64,000 bases of DNA from Balaenoptera acutorostrata (taxonomy: Eukaryota; Chordata; Mammalia; Artiodactyla; Balaenopteridae), in the NCBI RefSeq assembly GCF_949987535.1, contig NC_080071.1, forward strand, positions 24,389,032-24,453,031, in the 5' to 3' direction. A model generated the notes under the pieces. It ran no database searches, was not told the origin of the DNA, and was given only the letters and a program-made list of their open reading frames with translations. This document shows positions 1 through 11,368 of this stretch, one piece after another. The position numbers and the translations under genes were made by a program. Position 1 is the first letter of the stretch; each line of letters opens with the position of its first letter.

Positions 1-154
1 TCAGTAGATAATGGCCAACTTTAGTTATCATTCTGCTTAATACTGGAGTACATGAATTATACAGTTTTTATTACATACCATGTAGTTAGCACCCAATGTC
101 ATCTGAAAAAATTTAAAGAAGTAATTTTAAATATGTTTAAAAAGAAATGCTTCA

Positions 155-451
155 GGGCTTCCCTGGTGGCGCAGTGGTTGAGAATCTGCCTGCCAATTCA
201 GGGGACACGGGTTCGAGCCCTGGTCTGGGAAGATCCCACATGCCGCAGAGCGACTAGGCCCGTGGGCCACAATTGCTGAGCCTGCGCGTCTGGAGCCTGT
301 GCTCCGCAACAAGAGAGGCCGCGATAGTGAGGGGCCCGTGCACCGCGACGAAGAGTGGCCCCCACTTGCCACAACTAGAGAAAGCACTCGTACAGAAATG
401 AAGACCCAACACAGCCATAAATAAATAAATAAACAAATACTTTAAAAAAAA
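155..451 (+). mobile_element. CHR-2 type tRNA-derived SINE (short subfamily)
   Basis: The tRNA-related head starts GGGCTTCCCTGGTGGCGCAG and carries a recognisable B-box (GGTTCGAGCC). The body contains GCAACAAGAGAGGCCGCGA and the tail is ATAAATAAATA followed by poly-A. A target-site duplication AAAGAAATGCTTCA flanks it at 141-154 and 452-465. It is a non-coding retroposon moved by L1 machinery. The perfect duplication suggests a relatively recent insertion. CHR-2 is characteristic of cetaceans and their relatives. Confidence 0.95.
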
Positions 452-465
452 AAAGAAATGCTTCA

Positions 466-774
466 TTTTTAAAGTCATAATTTAATTTATTTCATTTAAT
501 TCCAAGCACATCTATTGTATCATAAAAACAAAAGTAGGGGCTGTGAGGGATGCAACAACGAACAAGATCACACCCTACTGTAAAGAAAATGATGTTCAAA
601 GGAGATGGAGCATGTGTGTAAATAGCTTTGACATAAAGATATAACGAGTACCCAAAACAGGTAAAAGATGGAGTGGGATAGAGCAGAAGCAAAGTGACAT
701 CATCTGACACATCTGACATCATCTCTTCCTGCCACTCTCCCTCTCAGTCGGCTCTGGGCAGACTAACCTCCTTC
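466..774. other. Unassigned non-coding stretch
   Basis: No coding, RNA or repeat signature is recognised here. It is moderately AT-rich, with a small local direct repeat around CATCTGACA near 700-720. Confidence 0.4.
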
Positions 775-1133
775 TAGTTTTGTTGAATAACCAGGAACTC
801 TTCAATCTTGAGGCCTTAGCACTTGCTTTCTTCTCTGCCCAGATATCACTTTCATTTAAATGCTCCTCCAATGTTGTTTCTAAGTGACCCCTTCCCTTAC
901 TGCCCCATTTTAAATGATAGCCCCCCATCACCCTTGCCTACTTATTTAACTTCTTGGCTCTTATTAATGTTAAAACGTAGTATAATATTGTCTTATAAAG
1001 TATATTGTTGTTTCCTTCCTGCCATCTAATAGCCACAGGGACAGAGACTTTTATTCCAAGCTCATTCACTAGAGTTTGGAATAGTTTTTAGCATATAGTA
1101 GACACTCAACAGTTATTTGTTGATTAAATAAGT
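775..1133 (+). mobile_element. L2 LINE, 3' end
   Basis: The order of diverged L2 phrases is preserved: CTTGAGGCCTTAGCACTTGC, then a CCCATCACCCTTGCCTACTT stretch, then TTCACTAGAG and a terminal GTAGACACTCAACAGTTATT (consensus GTAGGCGCTCAATAAATATT) followed by a TTGATTAAATAAG tail. It is an ancient, 5'-truncated, non-coding copy. Confidence 0.85.
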
Positions 1134-2049
1134 AACATATTGACTAGCTTTAGGGGGATCCTTAGGACAAAACAATTAAACAACTACAACTAGGATAGTA
1201 GCTAGAGTATTATCAGGGTCCAGAAAGAGTCTGGGTTTACTAAAACTAAGGTAGGTTTAAACATATTTGTATGCCAAGGAATAGGAGGTAGGGACTAGAG
1301 AAAGAAAAAAAAAATTAAGAAAAATGAAACCATTGAGAATCAAAATCCCGAAAAAAAAAATCAAAGGACACAGGCTTAGAGGCATAAGTAGAGCAATTAG
1401 CTTCCTCTCTAGGGGAAGACCTCATCCTTTAAGACAGGATAAAAGTAGGGGAGAGAGATAGGTGAGGATAAAGAGGAACTTGCAAATGTTAGAACAGAGA
1501 AGCTAAGGAAGCTCATTTTCTCCATGGCCATTTACTAAGAATGACGAGTGTAGGGCAGAAACTGGGAACTTCTGGGAGGGTAAAAGACTGGAATCGCTGT
1601 CCAACAAAGTGCAAAAGAGAACTACTAGGAATAAGTAGAATGGCTTTTAATAAGTAGAATGGCTTTTTTTCATTTGAGTGAAAGTATATGATATGCACCT
1701 AAAAGGAGTCAATCAGCCACCGTCTATATACTCCCTATCATCCTGGATAAAGACCAAAGAAAGAATTTTGTGGGTGTCATCCAGGCCTAGAGACAGGGAA
1801 GATCAGAGTGACAGAATGCCAGATGGGACAGCTATGAAATAGAAAAAGTGAGTATATTTTTAGAATCACCTAATATTAGTTTCAACATATAGTGTGGAAA
1901 CACATGGTAGGCACCTAATAAATGATCTTATGTTGTTGTTGCTACTATTTAAAGAATCACACAGATGAAAGAATCAAGGTTAGATTCAGTGATATTAGTG
2001 GGGCAGTAAAGCTTGTCAGTGTAGTCCTAACCATCCACAAGTTTCCAAA
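1134..2049. other. Unassigned non-coding stretch with A-rich patches
   Basis: No gene is seen. A-rich runs lie near 1304-1320 and 1350-1360. A 19-bp tandem duplication lies at 1631-1668. A short MIR/L2-like tail (GGTAGGCACCTAATAAATGA) occurs near 1907-1926. Confidence 0.4.
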
Positions 2050-2257
2050 TATGCCTCAATTTTATCATCTATAAAATTGATAATATAAAACCTATTAAAC
2101 CTATGAGATGGTTTTAGGTTTATTGTGGTGATTAAATGGAATTCATTCTAATCCTTGAGGAAAAAAAATGAAGAATGATTAAAACCTAATATAAGTTTAA
2201 GATAAAGTATCTAAAACAGTGTCTGGCTTTAAGTAAGCACTATATAAGTGTTGGCTT
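2050..2257 (+). mobile_element. MIR SINE
   Basis: Diverged MIR core: TGCCTCAATTTTATCATCTA (consensus GCCTCAGTTTCCTCATCTG), then GTGGTGATTAAATGGAATTC, then AACAGTGTCTGGCTTTAAGT and a TAAGCACTATATAAGTGTTGG tail region. There appears to be a roughly 50-bp insertion in the middle (about 2150-2205). It is an ancient mammalian SINE with no function visible. Confidence 0.75.
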
Positions 2258-2542
2258 TAAAAAAAAAAAGAAATAACACATGATGGTGAAGTGTTGAGAA
2301 TCCCTGGACCCAGGTGTTTGTTCCTTGTTGGTGGTGATTGTCTGAGCAAAATCCTGAAAACCAAACCTCTCAATCCAGTGTTTATTGGCATTTTCTCCAT
2401 TCCTTAAAACAACTGAGTGATAAGATAGGCAACCATCTGTAACATTGGTTCCTTAGAGCAGAGGTTCTTAACTGCTCATGTAGAAGGTGCACTGGGGATG
2501 TCAGAACACTTCAGTGTGGCTGAAGACAAGACAGCATGGATG

Positions 2543-2544
<2 letters not shown>

Positions 2545-2582
<38 letters not shown>
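2545..2582. repeat. (GT)n microsatellite
   Basis: About 16 uninterrupted GT units, then one TATGT interruption. It is likely to be length-polymorphic. Confidence 0.97.
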
Positions 2583-2654
2583 TTGATGTAGAGCTATAAG
2601 TAGCAGCTTTGTATTTTTAATAATACCCTAACTAGTCTTCCTGTGTTTTGCTTG

Positions 2655-2790
2655 TTTCTTCTATGATTAATTCTACATTTTGATCTCTTCATTCATGCTT
2701 GTATTTTTAGCACTTAGAAACAGTACGCATGGTATATAACACGTACTTAGTACATATTTATTGAATGAAGAAACTCTTTTTCCCCATTAG
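2655..2790 (+). mobile_element. L2/MIR3-like 3' tail
   Basis: The end pattern is a diverged form of the L2 terminus: TTTTTAGCACTTAGAAACAG, then ACGTACTTAGTACATATTTA and TTGAATGAAG. The fragment is too short to choose between L2 and MIR3. Confidence 0.55.
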
Positions 2791-2839
2791 CTTCATGAAA
2801 GCTATATCATCACTCCCTGGTCTGAGTCTTCTATGACTA

Positions 2840-3115
2840 TTTCTTATCTATATAGAATACACTTTGAGCTCCTAAGCTTGGAACTGAAGGCCCCCAGTTT
2901 CTCTTGCAAACCTTTACTCCACCGACAGATCTGTTCATACTTCTTCCAGCATCTGAAGCTCCCTATCTCTAAGCCTTTGGTTTTCTCACTGTATGTGTTT
3001 AGAATACCTTTGCCTGGCCTATTAGTCATCATTCCCTCTGCTAATGCTCTACTCAAGCTGTTCCTAAGCACTTCTGTGTTTGCCCCAACCGTTAGAAATA
3101 CCTTTCCCTGCTGAA
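2840..3115 (+). mobile_element. L2 LINE fragment
   Basis: The stretch follows L2 order: CTGTTCATACTTCTTCCAGC, then CTCCCTATCTCTAAGCC, then AGAATACCTTTGCCTGGCC and an ACTCAAGC...CACTTC segment. It overlaps a 93-codon open frame (2833-3114) that I treat as incidental to the repeat. Confidence 0.6.
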
Positions 3116-3959
3116 TGTTTGTTGAACTTAAAATCTGTACCCTTGCAGGCTGCCCAATATATACTCAAAAAATGTGCATTGCCACTAAAATTATGAAGGC
3201 TTACAGCTTGGTCATTAAACAGTGGATGTTGAAGGAATGAAACTTGTTCATTTAAGAGTGGATTTTGAAGGGAACTCATCCTTCTGTACATGCATGATTA
3301 TCCAACAAGAGATAATGAGAAAAGAATGAGTAGGAATACACTAGTTTCAAAGAGTGACAGCCGAGGAGTCACCAATCATAGAGCAGAGATGGTCAAATGT
3401 TAAACAGCTTAGCTTCATAGTCACACGAAATGAATCTGACATCCAAAATTACCTCCAAGATTCAAAAGGAGCTTTGAAATCCAGTTGCTCAGAATTAGCC
3501 CAGTAAATCCTTTATAGACTCTAAAGCACTAAAATGACTATGGGAACCACCATAGTAATTTGAAACAACAATGTTAACCCAGAAAATACAAAACATGCAT
3601 GTACGATAAAGTTAGATTAGTTTATTTCTAGATATTTTTGATCAAGATTCTGGGTTAGTTTAAAACTTTCTGTTTTTGTTTCTTTCTGATTTGCTGATGA
3701 CCCAGGCCTATTGTCAGTTTTTTGGTACTGATACTATGGAAAGCTGAGTGCACCAGGCAATAGAACTGCACAAACTCTCATCATAAACCAGTGTTCACGT
3801 ACACACACTCAGAAAGTGCCAACATGTTAGCTCTATTATCCATTAATATTTGCAAGAAGACACACTCCAGTTTTAATGTTTTAGTGGAACAAGGATCACA
3901 CAAAGTCTGAAGAGCAGGTGACATGCATGGATACAGTGAGAGGAGGGCAGGTACATAAT
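3116..3959. other. Unassigned non-coding stretch
   Basis: No coding or repeat family is recognised. It contains an imperfect two-copy tandem repeat of about 35 bp at 3208-3279. Confidence 0.4.
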
Positions 3960-4090
3960 ACATGCACTGTCTAAGCACACGGACTGGTGTCAGGGATTCC
4001 GGCAAACCCTGGCTAGAGCTGCCATTTAGGAGCTGCTGTTACTTAGCTCAAGGTCAATTTTGTCATTTGAGAATACAGGGCTAGTGTCTT
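3960..4090 (+). mobile_element. MIR SINE fragment
   Basis: A MIR-like order of phrases is seen: TAAGCACACGGACTGGTGTC, then AACCCTGGCTAGAGCTGCCA (consensus AATCCTGGCTCTGCCACT), then ACTTAGCTCAAGGTCAATTT and TCATTTGAGAATACAGGG. It is strongly diverged. Confidence 0.55.
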
Positions 4091-5995
4091 CTAAGAAGTC
4101 TTCCAAGTTTTCAGGAGAAGCTGGAAACCTCTACTTTTTAAAGTGAAATTTAAAGAATTTAAAAGTTGGCTCAAAGTTTTCTAAAATATTATAGATCAAA
4201 CTGAACTCATCTGTGGTCCAGATATGGCCTGCAAACCCCCATTTTGCAATTTTGCTTTGGATTCCTACGGCGACCCTCTTCAGTGTCACTTCAATAAGCA
4301 CATAAAAAACTTACCTATCAGATGTTTAAAATAACCATTACACTTTTTATAATACGTTTCCACACAGCTGAAAAAAAATCCTTATCTAAAAATAACAGGA
4401 AAGGCTTTGAAATGATATGTGGAAACCAAGTGGCAAGGGGCAGACGTTTTTAAGGGGAAATGTAGATTGCATGATATTCTTGCCCCTGTTTCATTCAGTG
4501 TATGCCCTCTGGGCTGAATATTTTCCTAAAGCAATATCCAGATATCATTTCTGAGCCTTCTGTATCAGCAGAGGTTTTGAAAGGTACCGTATTTTTAGAA
4601 CTCTTTCACTGAGGCTGCTATTGCTACCATGTATCTATTAGTCTCTGCCTTTGCCAGGAAGGTACCAAGAAAATAGTCTCTGAAGAGCAATACCTTGATA
4701 AAGTTTAAATGGGTAAAACAGGGAAACAGGTTATATGTGTAAAAGGCTTTTGCAACCTGTGTTGCACAGTGAAAGTCACAAAACACTGCCACTCCTCCAC
4801 TTACATCCTGCATTTTCAGTGAGAGATTTCAGCAGGAATTTAGTTTATATTCTTTTCATTAAAAGAACAACTCTGGAGCTATTGCGTGCCCATACAACCC
4901 CGCAGAACCTTTTCCTAGTGACCAAAAGTCACGTTTCTCTTCAGCTGTTAACATAACTCAAAAATTGGGAAGGGTAAAATATGCTCTCAACTTGGAAGTC
5001 GGACAGCCAGAGTAAGTTCTGAATGCTTCACACAGTAAGTGTGCTTTCGTTCCCATAAAAGAAGGAGCACTCAGCAGAAGCCTCAGTTCCTGCAGTGAAG
5101 CAGCTTTACAATAGTTATTACCTTCAAAAGGAGAGGGGAAAAAAAGGACCAAAACAAACACCCAAACAAATGCTTGCTATTGGCAATAAATCTGAAAGGG
5201 TAAAGAGTGAGGAGAAGACAAAAGGAGAGCAGTTTCCTCTCCCTCTCTTCCCATCTGTCTTTGTCCCTTTTTCATTGTTATGCATTTAGGATGCTGCATT
5301 TTCTCTTCAAAGGTTCACAACAGGACCTGAATACTTTAACCAAAGGGCGCTTTGCCCTCTTGTACAAGACTTTTCACTCGGCACTTTAATTGGTTACATT
5401 TTTTACTCAAGGCTTTTCCCCTCATATTTTTAGCCAGTGAATTTTTGGCATCTTTACAATTTAAAAAACAAAGTGAACAATTTTAATGTCAGCTGAACAA
5501 AAGCAGATTTTGAGAATCACAGAAAAATGCTTCAAGGTTGCACACCCTCCGCAGTTCTCAGCACACATCGGTGCTCTTTGTGAGAATGTTCCCCGTTTTA
5601 CTTGATTATCATCTCCAAGTCCCACCTCCACCCCACTCAGTAAAGCAGCTCTCCGGCACTGGCAGGGGGCTCTGCGAGAGTCCTTCTCCACAGCCCCTCC
5701 GCTATTCTCTCCTCTCGCTTTCCATGAACAAGCAACTGTCTCTTTGCTGCATAAGGGAAAAGTGGTTGAGATAAAATTACTCATCTACACTCCGAGTGGT
5801 CTAAAATAACAAGAAATTGAAATAGACAACTATCAGAGTGATTTTCAAACCAAGGAGAATGAAAGATTAAGTGAACAAACCGTTCTCCAAACGTTCTTGA
5901 AATAGGTTAGTTCATCGTTTTTAAAACATCTATGTTGGTATTTTATGGTACATGAAAGCCTCAATACGACTCTTTTACCTACTTGTTTGCTATGA
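4091..5995. other. Unique non-coding sequence, 1.9 kb
   Basis: No repeat family is recognised. The part at 5480-5770 is richer in GC and keeps several CpGs (CTCCGGCACTGG, TCTGCGAGAG). A 107-codon open frame on the minus strand (5461-5784) has no motif I know and no splice or promoter context, so I do not call it a gene. The segment may include conserved non-coding DNA, which needs alignment to other mammals. Confidence 0.4.
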
Positions 5996-6105
5996 GTTTT
6001 TTGCCAGGCGTCACGCGGTATCTTTAGTTCCCTGACCAGGGAGCGAACCTGGGCCCCAGCAGTGAAAGCGCCGAGTCCTAACCACCGGACCGCCAGGGAA
6101 TTCCC
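5996..6105 (-). mobile_element. CHR-1 type tRNA-derived SINE
   Basis: Read on the minus strand it starts GGGAATTCCCTGGCGGTCC, continues GTGGTTAGGACTCGGCGCTT with a B-box-like GGTTCGCTCC, and ends in a CGTGACGCCTGGC segment and a short A tail (the T run near 5997-6002). Its length of about 110 bp fits the short CHR-1 class, which lacks the long CHR-2 body. Confidence 0.88.
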
Positions 6106-7534
6106 TCAACACGTATGGTAACTTTAGATACCTTTTTAATAAATTTTAGATAACTTTTAAAAAAGTATTCGAAGCTAATTTCAATTTTTACATTTTAAAC
6201 ATCACTTATTAGAGCAATTCCCTGAACTTTACTAGGAAGAAGATATTTGCTACATTATTTAAAGAAGTAAAGGGGCACCTATTCATTCACATTTGATTGT
6301 GAAATGCCAGTTGAATGCCGTTGTTGCAAGATGTAGCTACCTGGCTCTAATCTCCCTTTTCTTCAGTATGTGGAAGGAAAGAGGTGTATGGAGTTCAAAT
6401 AACTGATTCAGGATGCTGGAACAACAATTCCTTATAATTGGAGAAACTAGTCATAGATAAGTCATTCACTGTCAAGAGAAGGAATCAGATGGAAAATTCT
6501 TGCTTTACCAGTTGAGACAGAGTGACTGGGAAGACAAAGAAATGATAAGGAAACTGCCGTCTGAGCCAGAAAATCTGATAGGCAGAGGACCTGCCTTGTG
6601 GCTAGTAGCTATGGGCAAAATTGATGGTATTTTGATCCCCAAACGCACTGAACACCTCGAACCTGATGTTAGCATTGAGCGCAAGCTAATTCCAAGGTAA
6701 GAAATGGAGGTGAGTTAGAAAGGAACTTTATACAAGGTTGAGGATAAAAACAGAATTATATAAAATTACTCATGCTAGTTTAGTGACTATTCATAACACC
6801 AAATATATAGATAAATGAAAGCACTCCAAATTGAAAGTCAGTAAATATAAGCATAATGTTATGCTCGAATGTAGGGTTTTAATTCTGATGTGTAATTATC
6901 TAACAAAATGTTATATATTCGATTTCTTGAATGAGGAGGAAGTGGAAAGTGTAAATGTGAGCTAAACATCTAATGAACTATGCCTATACGATGATATAGC
7001 ACTATTCTCATAAATACAGTCAGAATATCTGAGTTCTGCACCAGGCTATTTCTTTTACTAACTATCCACTTATTTCTGAGTAGTTCTCTACTTGGAGCCT
7101 AAGTGTTAGGGCAGAGCCAGCAGGCTACAGCTGGGGGGTTATAGTTCTTGCTGCCTCTGATAGATGGGAGTATTGGCGGGGTGCTTCCAGAACTGGACTT
7201 CTCCTTGAGATGAACTTCACAGGGAACAACTGGTCACTGAGACTCACATCAGTCAATTGTCCAAACCTGAGCTGCAAGGACACTGCAGAGGGATAGCCAG
7301 CTAGTGTGAAGTTGAAAGACTAAATAAAGCAAAAGAGCACTGAGGGGAAAGAATAAGGTAGGAGTTTAGCTGACAAAGCAGGTACATTATCAGTACTGCT
7401 AGTCAGAAGTCATATAACTCCTGACCCTTCCAAATATTCACTGAAGGATTTTAGAGGAATGACCCATATAACTATGCTAGACTTATTTAGAAATGTCTGC
7501 TTAAAACTCTAAGATCTAAATAAGTATTCTACAA
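6106..7534. other. Unique non-coding sequence with one weak exon-like frame
   Basis: Mostly unassigned. A frame open from about 6461 to 6700 runs into a good splice-donor match (AAG|GTAAGA at 6694-6702) and has an acceptor-like TTTACCAG ending at 6511. I do not recognise the predicted peptide. Open frames of this size arise by chance several times in this window, so this is a lead only. Confidence 0.35.
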
Positions 7535-7875
7535 CAGAGGATCAGCAAACATTTTCTGTGAAGAGCCAGATAGTAAATATTTTAGCTGCTGTGGTCCACA
7601 TGATTTCTGTTGCTACTATTCAACTCTGCCACTGTAGCATAGAAGTAGCTATACTCAATATGTAAACTATTAAGCATGGCTGTGTTCCAATAAAACCTTC
7701 TTTATAGACACTGATATTTGAATCTCATATAATTTTAACATGATACAAAATTATTATCATTAAAATTTAACTTTTTCAACCATTGAAAAATGTAAACCCA
7801 TTATTAGCCTGAGGGCTGTATAAATAGAAGCAATAGGACAAATGGGGCCCAGGAACCAAAGTTTGATGACCCCTG
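7535..7875. mobile_element. Non-autonomous hAT-type DNA transposon
   Basis: The ends are matching terminal inverted repeats: CAGAGGATCAGCAAAC at the left and GTTTGATGACCCCTG at the right. They are flanked by a diverged 8-bp duplication (TTCTACAA at 7527-7534, TTCTAAAT at 7876-7883), as expected for hAT transposition. The inside holds known phrases such as GATAGTAAATATTTTAGCTG and GGCTGTGTTCCAATAAAACC. It has no transposase and is a fossil copy, probably of the Charlie group, though I cannot name the exact family. Confidence 0.8.
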
Positions 7876-7954
7876 TTCTAAATTTATGTCAGTCAAGGCA
7901 GCTTTATTTTAAATGTCATGCTAATAATGAGAATGTCTATAAAAACACAATGGG

Positions 7955-8040
7955 CAAAATATAATTTACGAAGGGCTTTATTTCATCTTCACAATAACCC
8001 TATGTAATAAGTTAGTGTGGTCGATTGATCACATAATGGC
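7955..8040 (-). mobile_element. Possible MIR fragment
   Basis: The phrase ATCTTCACAATAACCCTATG resembles the reverse of the MIR 3' region. The piece is short and diverged. Confidence 0.35.
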
Positions 8041-8049
8041 CCCCGTTCT

Positions 8050-8278
8050 TCAGCTTTCCCTGTATCCATGCCCATTGCCAGGACTTTGTTGCTTTTTACA
8101 GCAAAAATTTGTAGTATATTCCACTGCCCCTTATTCTGAGTTCAGCCATGCTATTTGCTTTGGCCAATAGTACGTTATCAATTGTGACACAAGCAGAAAC
8201 TTGAAAAGTGCTTGAATGTTTCCACTTAGTGCTTACCCCTCAGTGTTAGAGAACATGCTGGAGGTAGCCTGCTCAAGG
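8050..8278. repeat. Ancient interspersed repeat, family unresolved
   Basis: Phrases such as TTGGCCAATAGTACGTTATC, GTGACACAAGCAGAAACTTG and AAAAGTGCTTG belong to an old mammalian high-copy repeat that I recognise by pattern but cannot name with confidence (MaLR LTR or L1 tail are options). Confidence 0.4.
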
Positions 8279-8280
8279 GT

Positions 8281-10125
8281 AAAAAAAACACATAGAGTTG
8301 ATGAACAAAATCAAAGAATAACTATAAAAATGGAGAGATATTTTATGTTCATGGATAGAAAGACTCAGTATTGTCAAGATGTCAGTTCTTTCAAACTTAA
8401 TCTATAGGTTAAATGCAATTCCAATCAAAATCCCAGTAAGTTATTTTGTGGACATTGACACACTGATTCTAAAGTTTATATGAAGAAACATAAGACCCAG
8501 AATGGCCAACACAATATTGAAGGAGAAGAACAAAGCTGGAGGACTAACACTACTTGACTTTAAGGCTTACTATAAAGCTACAATAATTCAAGACAGTGTG
8601 GTATTGGTGAAAGAATACACAAATAGATCAGTAGAACAGAATAGAGAGCCCAGAAATAGACCCACATACATATAGTCAACTAATCTTTGGCAAAAGAGCA
8701 AAGACAATACATGGAACAAAAACAGTCTTTTCAATAAATGGTGCTAAAACAACTGGACATCCACATGCAAAAAAATGAATCTAGACACAGACCTTACACC
8801 CTTCACAAAAATTAACACAAAATTGATAGCAGACCTAAAAGCAAAATGCAAAACTATAATACTCCTAGAAGATGACATAGGAGAAAATCTAGATGACTTT
8901 GGATATGGTGATGACTTTTTAGATATGAGTACTACCCACGAAGTATTGATAAGCTAGACTTCACTAATATGAAAAATTTCTGCTTTGTGAAAGGCAATGT
9001 TAAGAGAATAAAAAGACAAGCCACAAACTGGGAGAAAATATTTGCAAAAGACATATCAAATAAAGAACTCTTATCCAAAACATATATAGAGCTCTTAAAA
9101 GTCAACAATAAGAAAACAAACAAGCTGATTAAAAATGGGCTGAAGACCTTGACAGACACCTCACCAAAGAAGACATACGATGGCAAATGGGTTTATGAAA
9201 AGATGCTCCACGTCATATGTCATCAGGGAAATACAAATTAAAACAACAATGAGATACTACTGCACATCTATTAGAACAGCCAAAATCTGGAATACTGACA
9301 ACACCAAATGCAGGTGATGATATGGAGCAACAGGAACTCTCATTCTTTACTGGTAGGAATGCAAAATGGTTTAGTCACTTTGGAAGACAATTTAGTAGTT
9401 TCTTATAAAACGAAACATACTCTTATATATGACCCAGTGATTGTGCTCCTTGGTATTTAGCCTGAAGAGCTGAAAACTTATCTCCCTCAAAAAGCTGCAG
9501 ACGTATGCTTATAGTCAAAGCATGAATTAATTGCCAAAACTTATTATCAACCAAAGTGTCCTTCCATATGTGAATGGATAAATAAATAGTGGTACACCTA
9601 GACAATGAAATATTATTCAGTGCTAAAAATAAATGAGCTACCAAGCCATGAAAAAATGTGGAGGAATCTTAAATGCATATTACTAAGTGAAAAAAGCCAA
9701 TCTCAGAGGCTACATACTATATGATTCCAACTGTATGACATCCTAGAAAAGGCCAAACTACGGAGACAGTAAAAATATCAGAGGTTCCCGGGGTGGGGGT
9801 GAGGAGAAAGATGAATAAGCAGAGTACAGAGAATTTTTAGGGCAGTGCAAACACTCTGTATAATATAAAGATAGATATATGTCATTACACATTTGTCCAA
9901 ATTCAGAGAATGTACAACACCAAGAGTGAAACTTTAGGTAAACCATTGTCTTTGGGTGATTATGATGTGTCAATGTGGGTTCATCTTTGGTAAAATCTGT
10001 GAGTGAGGTTGATAATAGGGGAGGCTCAGCATGTGGGGGGCAGTAGCCAGTATATGGGAAATCTCTGTACCTTCCTTTTAATTTTGCTGTGAACCTAGAA
10101 CTGCTCTAAAAATATAAAGTCTCAA
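8281..10125 (+). mobile_element. 5'-truncated L1 (L1MA/L1MB-like): ORF2 C-terminal part and 3' UTR
   Basis: The sequence follows L1 ORF2 from the late reverse-transcriptase region to the end, then a complete-looking 3' UTR. Good landmarks are CAATTCCAATCAAAATCCCA (8417 on), AAGCTACAATAATTCAAGAC, CTTTTCAATAAATGGTGCTA, GATGCTCCACGTCATATGTC and GGAATATTGACAA-like blocks. The 3' UTR contains CTTTGGGTGATTATGATGTG and ends TCTAAAAATATAAAGTC. The frame is broken by stops and small deletions; the longest surviving pieces are 60-90 codons (8775-8957, 8969-9241). It cannot move by itself and encodes no working protein. Confidence 0.93.
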
Positions 10126-10283
10126 AACATGTACACACAATCAGAACTTTAAAGAGAAGATTTATTTTTGACACTAGATAAGATAATATAGAAAAAAGAC
10201 TTAACATGTGGAAATCCAGCTTTTTTAGACCTATTTTATCTAGGTCAATATTCTACTTGGAAACTTCTAGAGCAAGAAGCACA
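10126..10283. other. Unassigned AT-rich spacer
   Basis: It lies between two L1 copies. No feature is recognised. Confidence 0.3.
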
Positions 10284-10500
10284 GAAGTGGAGGAAAAATG
10301 TTAAGGAATAATAAAATCTCTTTAAATCTGTTTTTAAAATTGCTAAGATTTGTTAAAGGAACATACACACACACACTGAGAAAGACACGCCCCTAGATGA
10401 AAAGATTTATACTGTAAAAATGTCAGATCACTACAAATTTATTTATTAATTTAACACAGTTTCAATCGAAATTAATTCCAAGAATACATTTTAAAATTTC
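10284..10500 (+). mobile_element. Old L1 ORF2 fragment, copy A of a duplicated segment
   Basis: The stretch starting GAAGTGGAGGAA and including CTGAGAAAGACAC, then AAAAATGTCAGATC and TTTAACACAGTTTCAATCG, matches the L1 ORF2 region before the ATCCCAATCAAAATCCC block. It is repeated in diverged form at 11369-11560, on the other side of an antisense L1 fragment. Confidence 0.6.
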
Positions 10501-10504
10501 TTCT

Positions 10505-11368
10505 CATGTATCTACTTTTATTCTTAAATATATTTTTTATTTTGAGATAACTGTAGTTTCAAAGCAGTTGTAAAAAATAATACAGAGAGATCCTATATAG
10601 GCTTTACCTAATTTCCCCTAAAGGTAACAACTTGTAAAACTATAGTACATTATCACAGCCAGAATATTGACAGTGACACAGTCAAGACACAGAACACTTC
10701 CATCATCACAGGATCACTCATCCTGTCCTTTTTAGCCACATTTACTTACCTCTACCCAAACCCCATCCTTAATCCCTAGCAAACACTAATCTGATCTATA
10801 TCTCTATAATTTTGTCATTTCAAGAATATTATATAAATGGAATCATGTGGTATGTAACTGTTTGGGATAGACTTTTTTCACTGAACATAATTCTCTGGAA
10901 CTTCATCCAAGTTGTTGCGTGTATCAATAAATAGTTCATTCTTTTCATTGCAGAGTAATGTTCCATGTTATAGGTAAACCTCAATCTGTTTAATCACTCA
11001 TCTGTTGATGAACAACTGAGGTGTTTCCAGTTTTTAGCTATAATGAATAAAGCTGCTATGAAATTCCTGTACAGGTTTTTGTGTGAACATAAGTTTTCAT
11101 TTCTCTGGGAAAAAAGCCCAGGAATGCAATTACCAGGTCATATGGTAGTTTCATGTTAGTTTTTAAAAGAAACTAGCAAACTGTTTTCCAGAGTGGCTGT
11201 ACCATTTTGCATTCACACCAGCAGTTTATGAGTGATCCAGTTTCTCAGCATCCTTGCCAACATTTCAGAGTGTTACTTTTTGTTTTTTTAATTAGCCTTT
11301 CTGATATCAGTATAGTAACAAATCCCTGGGGTTTTAATTTGCATTTTCCTATAATAGCTAATGATACT
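10505..11368 (-). mobile_element. L1 3' end, antisense (3' UTR and end of ORF2)
   Basis: Read on the plus strand it begins with the reverse of an L1M 3' UTR (TTTTGAGATAACTGTAGTTT, CATTATCACAGCCAGAATAT). It then passes into reversed ORF2: TTCATTCTTTTCATTGCAGA, GATGAACAACTGAGGTGTTT, TTTTCCAGAGTGGCTGTACC and ATTCACACCAGCAGTTTATG. No open frame survives. The left boundary is approximate. Confidence 0.85.

Noticed and set aside
155..230. tRNA-like A and B boxes
   Set aside because: They belong to the tRNA-derived head of the SINE; there is no complete cloverleaf of a functional tRNA gene. The same holds for the other CHR copies.
5461..5784. 107-codon minus-strand frame
   Set aside because: No recognised motif and no gene context. 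Frames of this length are expected by chance in 64 kb.
8775..9241. Open frames with reverse-transcriptase-like protein
   Set aside because: They are pieces of a dead L1 ORF2, interrupted by stops and deletions, and not an independent gene.
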